A stretch of DNA of 9,754 nucleotides, taken from the NCBI GenBank assembly GCA_002308615.1, contig DBWC01000071.1:14335-24088 (forward strand), in the 5' to 3' direction. The notes under the pieces are model-generated. The model was not told the DNA's origin. It was given only the letters and a program-made list of their open reading frames with translations, and did not search any database. Numbering within the stretch: the first letter of the stretch is position 1; each line of letters begins with the position of its first letter. This document shows, in pieces, positions 5,894 to 9,754 of this stretch. The DNA comes from Clostridiales bacterium UBA1248 (GTDB lineage: Bacteria > Bacillota > Clostridia > Oscillospirales > CAG-272). The translations under genes were made by a program, and so were the position numbers.

Positions 5894-6538
5894 ATGAAAT
5901 ACGGAGAAAGTGCTTTTGATATTATCTATCTGCTGTTTGCCTTGACCGCGGGGATATGCGTTCTCTGCATACGGCGCGACAGGATAGGTAAACTGATGGG
6001 CTTTGCAACGCTGATCCTCGGCTGCGGCGACGCGTTCCACCTTGTTCCGCGCGTGCTTAACTATTTTATCGACGCCGATTTTACGGCGTGGCTCGGCATC
6101 GGCAAGCTTGTGACGTCTATAACCATGACCGTGTTCTACTTGCTTATGTACCGGCTGTGGATAACCGCATACAAAAAAACGGAAACAAAGGGATTGAGCA
6201 TCACCGTTTACGCTCTTTCGCTGGTACGCGTTATCCTGTGCGCTCTGCCGCAGAACAGGTGGCTTACAAACGACGGCACGTTTGTCTTTGGTATCATACG
6301 GAATATCCCGTTCGTCGCACTCGGCGTCATCATCGTATGTCTGTTTTTTAAAACGCGCAAAGAGATCAGAACGCTGTACCCTGTCTGGCTGCTTGTCACG
6401 CTGTCGTTTCTGTTCTATATCCCCGTTGCGGTCGCGGCACCGCTTTTGCCGATACTCGGAATGCTCATGCTTCCAAAGACGGTATGCTATATGATACTGA
6501 TATGCGTGTTTTTAAAATATTCAAGCCAAAAAGAATAA
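5894..6538 (+). CDS. Unrecognised polytopic membrane protein (about 7 TM) in the peroxide operon
   Basis: I do not recognise a named family for this 214-residue protein. Hydrophobic stretches suggest about seven membrane helices at roughly 8-26, 33-55, 63-87, 98-117, 130-151, 160-183 and 185-206, with short basic loops and almost no soluble domain. The second helix contains an unusually polar run, Gly45-Asp46-Ala-Phe-His49-Leu-Val-Pro52-Arg53, which could be a ligand, metal or proton site. Polar residues recur between helices 4 and 5 (Gln-Asn-Arg-Trp). The gene starts 7 bp after the peroxidase stop. The only upstream match to a ribosome site is a weak GGAT overlapping that stop, so translation is probably coupled to the peroxidase. 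It is followed 16 bp later by the flavodoxin gene. A redox or transport role is suggested by context only. Confidence 0.8.
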   Translation: MKYGESAFDIIYLLFALTAGICVLCIRRDRIGKLMGFATLILGCGDAFHLVPRVLNYFIDADFTAWLGIGKLVTSITMTVFYLLMYRLWITAYKKTETKGLSITVYALSLVRVILCALPQNRWLTNDGTFVFGIIRNIPFVALGVIIVCLFFKTRKEIRTLYPVWLLVTLSFLFYIPVAVAAPLLPILGMLMLPKTVCYMILICVFLKYSSQKE

Positions 6539-6554
6539 TAAGGAGGATAAGAAA

Positions 6555-6965
6555 ATGACCGTAGCTATCCGTTACTATACAAAATCAAAAAAAGGAAATA
6601 CGAAAAAACTGGCGGACGCCGTATCAAAAGCGCTTGAGGTCGAGGCGCTTGACGTTTCCGCCGATCTTACGGAGAAGGTCGACCGTCTGTTTCTGATAAA
6701 CGCTATGTACGCGGCGACTATCGACCGCGAAGTCAAGGAATTCCTTGCAAAAAACAAGGATAATATCGGTGAAGTAATCAACATGAACACTTCCGCCTCC
6801 GGCGCATCCACCCTGAAAGCGGTAAAGAAAGTGACCGACGAGCTCGGTATAACTTTAAGTGACAAAGAGTTTCACTGCGCGGCGTCCTGGATATTCATAA
6901 ACAAGGGCCTGCCTTCCGCGGAAGATTACAAACGCGCCTGCGATTTTGCCAAATCGATGATATAA
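6555..6965 (+). CDS. Short flavodoxin-family protein
   Basis: The 136-residue protein has the alternating beta/alpha layout of flavodoxins, which bind FMN and carry one or two electrons in the cytoplasm. The phosphate loop after strand 1 is Thr9-Lys-Ser11-Lys-Lys-Gly14-Asn15-Thr16, followed by a Lys-Lys-Leu-Ala-Asp helix; it is slightly longer and more basic than the usual Ser/Thr-x-x-Gly-Asn-Thr loop. The segment Asn-Ala-Met-Tyr-Ala-Ala-Thr-Ile-Asp with a Lys-Glu-Phe-Leu helix corresponds to the loop over the flavin, and Asn-Thr-Ser-Ala-Ser-Gly-Ala-Ser to the second flavin-contacting loop. Length is at the low end for the family. AAGGAGG (6540-6546) lies 8 nt before ATG. It sits fourth in the ohrR operon, where it might supply electrons to a reductase or peroxidase, but its partner is unknown. 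Confidence 0.85.
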   Translation: MTVAIRYYTKSKKGNTKKLADAVSKALEVEALDVSADLTEKVDRLFLINAMYAATIDREVKEFLAKNKDNIGEVINMNTSASGASTLKAVKKVTDELGITLSDKEFHCAASWIFINKGLPSAEDYKRACDFAKSMI

Positions 6966-7002
6966 CGGCGCCGGACGGTCTATCTGCACAACGGAGGTCA
7001 GC

Positions 7003-8136
7003 ATGTCAGAAGAAAACATTGAAGCATTAGCTGAAAAAAGAGAAAAAACGATAGTCAAAACAAGTATAATCGGCATCATAACCAATCTGTTCCTCGTAGG
7101 CTTCAAGGCGTTTGTCGGGCTTGTGTCAAATTCGATAGCCGTGATCCTTGACGCGGTAAACAACCTCTCCGACGCTTTGTCGTCTATCGTTACGATAATC
7201 GGCGCAAAGCTCGGCACGAAGCAGCCGAACAAAAAGCATCCGTTAGGTTACGGCAGGATAGAATACTTAAGCTCAATGATCGTCGCCGGTCTTGTTTTAT
7301 ACGCCGGCATAACGTCGCTCGTTGAGTCTGTCAAGAAGATAATAACGCCGGAAACCGCGGATTACAGCGCTGTATCCATCGTTATTATCTCCGTTGCAGT
7401 CGTCGTCAAACTCGTACTCGGGCTGTACGTTAAAAAGCAGGGCAAAAAGGTCAATTCCGGCGCGCTTACCGCGTCAGGCTCAGACGCGCTGTTCGACGCC
7501 GTTCTGTCGTCGTCCGTGCTTGTATCGGCTATTATCTATCTCATTTGGGGCGTCTCTCTTGAGGCGTACGTCGGCGTTATCATAGCAGGATTCATCATAA
7601 AAGCCGGGATCGAAATGATGATAGAAACGTTAAACGACATCATCGGCAAACGGGAAGACGCGGAAACGACAAAAGAACTGAAACAGATCATCTGTGAAGA
7701 AGAGGAAGTGTTAGGCGTCTATGACGTTACGCTTTTCAACTACGGTCCGAACAAAAATTACGGTTCCGTACATATAGAACTGCCCGATACGATGAGCGTT
7801 GACGACGTAGACCGCATTACAAGAAGAATACAGACAACCGTTTTTCATAAGACGGGTATCATACTTACCGGCATAGGCGTCTACTCGTTCAATACCTCGG
7901 ACGATGAGGCAGCGCATATGCGAAACGCCGTGCAGAAAGCCGTCATGTCACACGACTGGGCGCTGCAGATGCACGGCTTTTACGCCGATACGGAAAACAA
8001 GGCGCTTCGCTTTGACGTGGTGATAAGCTTTGATATAGACAAAAAAGAAGCGATGCAGATGCTTTATACAGAGATCGGGGAGCTTTATCCTGACTATGAG
8101 CTTATGATAATACCCGACGTTGACGTAGCGGACTGA
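7003..8136 (+). CDS. CDF-family cation efflux transporter, probably manganese-type, with doubled C-terminal domain
   Basis: The 377-residue inner-membrane protein belongs to the cation diffusion facilitator family, which exports divalent metals in exchange for protons. Six helices are visible at about 18-41, 44-67, 88-110, 122-144, 166-183 and 187-206. The transport site aligns as Asn53-x-x-x-Asp57 in helix 2 and Asp161-x-x-x-Asp165 at helix 5. This N/D/D/D set is the one described for manganese exporters such as MntE, as opposed to the His-containing zinc set. His79-Pro-Leu-Gly-Tyr-Gly-Arg-x-Glu marks the conserved loop before helix 3. Residues 222-298 form the normal alpha/beta cytoplasmic domain, and 300-377 appear to be a second, diverged copy, making the protein longer than the roughly 300 residues of simple family members. 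GGAGG (6993-6997) precedes ATG by 5 nt; the gene lies 37 bp after the flavodoxin with no terminator. Metal choice is inferred and iron, cobalt or zinc remain possible. Confidence 0.9.
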   Translation: MSEENIEALAEKREKTIVKTSIIGIITNLFLVGFKAFVGLVSNSIAVILDAVNNLSDALSSIVTIIGAKLGTKQPNKKHPLGYGRIEYLSSMIVAGLVLYAGITSLVESVKKIITPETADYSAVSIVIISVAVVVKLVLGLYVKKQGKKVNSGALTASGSDALFDAVLSSSVLVSAIIYLIWGVSLEAYVGVIIAGFIIKAGIEMMIETLNDIIGKREDAETTKELKQIICEEEEVLGVYDVTLFNYGPNKNYGSVHIELPDTMSVDDVDRITRRIQTTVFHKTGIILTGIGVYSFNTSDDEAAHMRNAVQKAVMSHDWALQMHGFYADTENKALRFDVVISFDIDKKEAMQMLYTEIGELYPDYELMIIPDVDVAD

Positions 8137-8162
8137 TATAAAAAACTAAATAATATAAAAGG

Positions 8163-8191
8163 TTGACTTATCCGACCGTTTGTGATAAAAT
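8163..8191 (+). promoter_or_regulatory. Promoter of malQ
   Basis: TTGACT (8163-8168) and TAAAAT (8186-8191) each match five of six consensus bases and are 17 bp apart; TGA before the -10 gives an extended -10. The start would fall near 8198. No hairpin terminator is visible between the CDF stop at 8136 and this promoter, so some read-through from the operon upstream is possible. Confidence 0.78.
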
Positions 8192-8233
8192 GTAAAAAGA
8201 AAAGACAAAAATTACAGATCGGAGGCAAAGAAT

Positions 8234-9706
8234 ATGAGACAAAGCGGCGTACTTCTTCACATTACGTCTCTTCCGTCGAACGGCGGTATCGGAACACTCG
8301 GACGTGCGGCGTACGATTTTGTGGATTTCATTAAGGATTCCGGCATGACGATATGGCAGATGCTGCCGTTAGGTCCGACGGGTTACGCGGAATCTCCGTA
8401 TCAGAGCTGCTCCACGTTTGCCGGGAACCAGCTCGTGATCGACTTTGAGATGCTTGAGGCGGACGGACTTCTGCCGGAAGGCGTGTATAAACCGCTTGAA
8501 ATCAAGCAAAGCGTCGATTTTGAAGCGGTAAAAGAACAGCACAGACGCCTGATGAAGCTGTCGTTTGAAAGCTCCTATCAGAAGCTTCTGCCGCAGATAC
8601 AGGAGTTTGAAAAGTCTCATCCGTGGGCGCGTGATTACGGCTTGTTCAGAGCGATAAAATCATGCTTTGACGAAAGATCGTGGATGGAGTGGCCGGATCA
8701 GAGCGCACGTTTAAGAGTTGACGGGACGATAAAAAAATATAAAAAAGAACTTGCGCCTGAAATAGATTTTTACGTATACGAGCAGTATCTGTTCTTTTTG
8801 CAGTGGTCAAAGCTGCACGAGTACGCAAAGAGCAAGGGCGTTATGCTCATGGGTGATCTGCCGATTTACGTTGCGGAGGATTCCGCGGACGTATGGCTCA
8901 ACCCCCAAATGTTCGAGCTCGACGAAGAATGCAGGCCTGTCAGGGTCGCGGGAGTGCCGCCGGATTACTTTTCCGAGGTCGGGCAGCGCTGGGGCAATCC
9001 GCTTTACGCCTGGGATAAGCACGAAGCTGACGGATTTAAATGGTGGGTAAGCCGGCTGAGAGCGCTCGGCGAGATGTTCGATATCTTACGTATAGACCAT
9101 TTTATCGGATTTGCAAATTATTACGCCATCCCGTCAAGCGAGCCGACGGCTCTGCACGGAAAATACGAGCTCGGCCCCGGCAAAAAGCTGTTTGATAAGA
9201 TAAAAGAGGAGCTTCCCGGGCTGAAGATCGTCGCCGAGGATTTAGGCGTCATAAATCAGATCGTAAAAGATCTGCTTTCATACTGCGGTTATCCCGGAAT
9301 GAAAGTTTTGCAGTTCGCGTTTGACGCCGAATTTGAAGGAGAGCTTCCGGAAACGCATACAAAAAACTGCTTCATCTACACCGGCACGCACGACAACAAC
9401 ACGACGCTCGGTTGGTGGGAAAGCGCGGAGCCTGAGGTCAAAGCGAGGGCGGTCAAAGCTCTCGGCATGAAGGACGAGGACGACGGTATAGTCGATCACA
9501 TGCTTGAAGCGGCGTTTTACTCCGAAGCCGACACGGCGGTCGTTCCGATGCAGGACCTTCTGAATTTAGGCGAGGATTGCAGGATGAACGTACCCGGCAC
9601 GGTAGGCTGCAACTGGATGTGGAGGATGCTGCCCGTAGATTATAATAAAGTCGCGGAAAAAGTCAGAATGTTAAACATCCAAAGCAACAGAGGAAAATTT
9701 TTCTGA
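8234..9706 (+). CDS. malQ: 4-alpha-glucanotransferase (amylomaltase), GH77
   Basis: The 490-residue cytoplasmic enzyme transfers segments of alpha-1,4-glucan between maltodextrins and releases glucose, supporting maltose/starch or glycogen use. The length is normal for bacterial amylomaltases of about 500 residues. Family motifs appear in order: an N-terminal Leu-His-Ile-Thr-Ser-Leu-Pro, Gly-Asp-Leu-Pro-Ile-Tyr-Val, Gly-Val-Pro-Pro-Asp-Tyr-Phe with Gly-Gln-x-Trp-Gly-Asn-Pro, then the catalytic sites. These are the nucleophile Asp288 (Arg-Ile-Asp-His-Phe), the acid/base Glu335 (Ala-Glu-Asp-Leu-Gly) and the transition-state Asp387 (Thr-His-Asp-Asn-Asn-Thr). The spacing agrees with Thermus amylomaltase. 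GGAGG (8221-8225) lies 8 nt before ATG. It has its own promoter, and no phosphorylase or glycogen gene is adjacent within the window, so its pathway partners are elsewhere or beyond 9754. The gene appears intact. Confidence 0.97.
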   Translation: MRQSGVLLHITSLPSNGGIGTLGRAAYDFVDFIKDSGMTIWQMLPLGPTGYAESPYQSCSTFAGNQLVIDFEMLEADGLLPEGVYKPLEIKQSVDFEAVKEQHRRLMKLSFESSYQKLLPQIQEFEKSHPWARDYGLFRAIKSCFDERSWMEWPDQSARLRVDGTIKKYKKELAPEIDFYVYEQYLFFLQWSKLHEYAKSKGVMLMGDLPIYVAEDSADVWLNPQMFELDEECRPVRVAGVPPDYFSEVGQRWGNPLYAWDKHEADGFKWWVSRLRALGEMFDILRIDHFIGFANYYAIPSSEPTALHGKYELGPGKKLFDKIKEELPGLKIVAEDLGVINQIVKDLLSYCGYPGMKVLQFAFDAEFEGELPETHTKNCFIYTGTHDNNTTLGWWESAEPEVKARAVKALGMKDEDDGIVDHMLEAAFYSEADTAVVPMQDLLNLGEDCRMNVPGTVGCNWMWRMLPVDYNKVAEKVRMLNIQSNRGKFF

Positions 9707-9714
9707 TAAAAAAC

Positions 9715-9754
9715 CAAAAAAGGCTGTCGTGAACAGAACCGTTAAAAACGGACA
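9715..9754 (+). terminator. Probable malQ terminator, cut by the window end
   Basis: After the stop, an A-rich run leads into AAAAAGGCTGTC (about 9717-9728) and the last bases are GGACA. If the sequence continues GCC and T residues, AGGCTGTC would pair with GACAGCC(T) as an intrinsic terminator. Within it CCGTT (9739-9743) and AACGG (9747-9751) form a small hairpin. Only the left arm and inner stem are visible, so this is a prediction. Confidence 0.45.

Overview
The window looks like chromosomal DNA from an anaerobic, low-to-mid GC Firmicute of the Clostridia, probably an uncultured gut Oscillospirales or Christensenellales type. This placement is inferred from style, not from a marker gene. 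The signs are AGGAGG-type ribosome binding sites, near-consensus sigma-A promoters with 17-bp spacers, Thr/Glu-rich linkers on surface proteins, a Bacillus/Clostridia-type OhrR, and a CDF transporter of a form common in Clostridia. There are no rRNA or tRNA genes, IS elements, integrases or CRISPR repeats, and composition is even throughout, so nothing indicates recent transfer.

Layout. (1) 1-4092 is a cell-surface region. A promoter and structured leader precede a secreted, membrane-anchored protein with two copies of one beta-rich domain and a Thr/Glu-rich stalk (150-1409, +). It converges, across one shared bidirectional terminator, on an 820-residue lipoprotein (1466-3928, -). That lipoprotein has SLH-like repeats, a beta-propeller-like region with an Asp-box, and Ig-like C-terminal domains. 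(2) 4057-4656 is a monocistronic minus-strand unit with its own promoter and terminator, encoding a 150-residue PPC/DUF296 protein. (3) 4801-8136 is a five-gene plus-strand cluster with a single recognisable promoter that carries two TCGCA-type dyads. It encodes an OhrR-type MarR regulator with the redox cysteine at residue 15, a cysteine-type glutathione peroxidase homologue, an unrecognised membrane protein with about seven membrane segments, a short flavodoxin, and a CDF cation efflux protein with the N/D/D/D metal site associated with manganese. (4) 8163-9754 holds a promoter and a complete GH77 4-alpha-glucanotransferase (malQ), followed by what looks like the left arm of a terminator cut by the window end.

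How the genes may work together. The cluster in (3) reads as a peroxide-response operon. OhrR senses organic hydroperoxide and represses its own promoter, and the peroxidase removes the peroxide. The flavodoxin could carry electrons, the CDF protein could adjust intracellular manganese or another divalent metal, and the 7-TM protein has no known role. The first two roles rest on recognised families; the link to the last three genes is inferred from tight spacing and lack of terminators. The two surface proteins in (1) may act on or bind glycans at the envelope, but no substrate can be read from the sequence. The clearest candidate for something undescribed is the 7-TM protein with its Gly-Asp-Ala-Phe-His-Leu-Val-Pro-Arg motif inside the OhrR operon.
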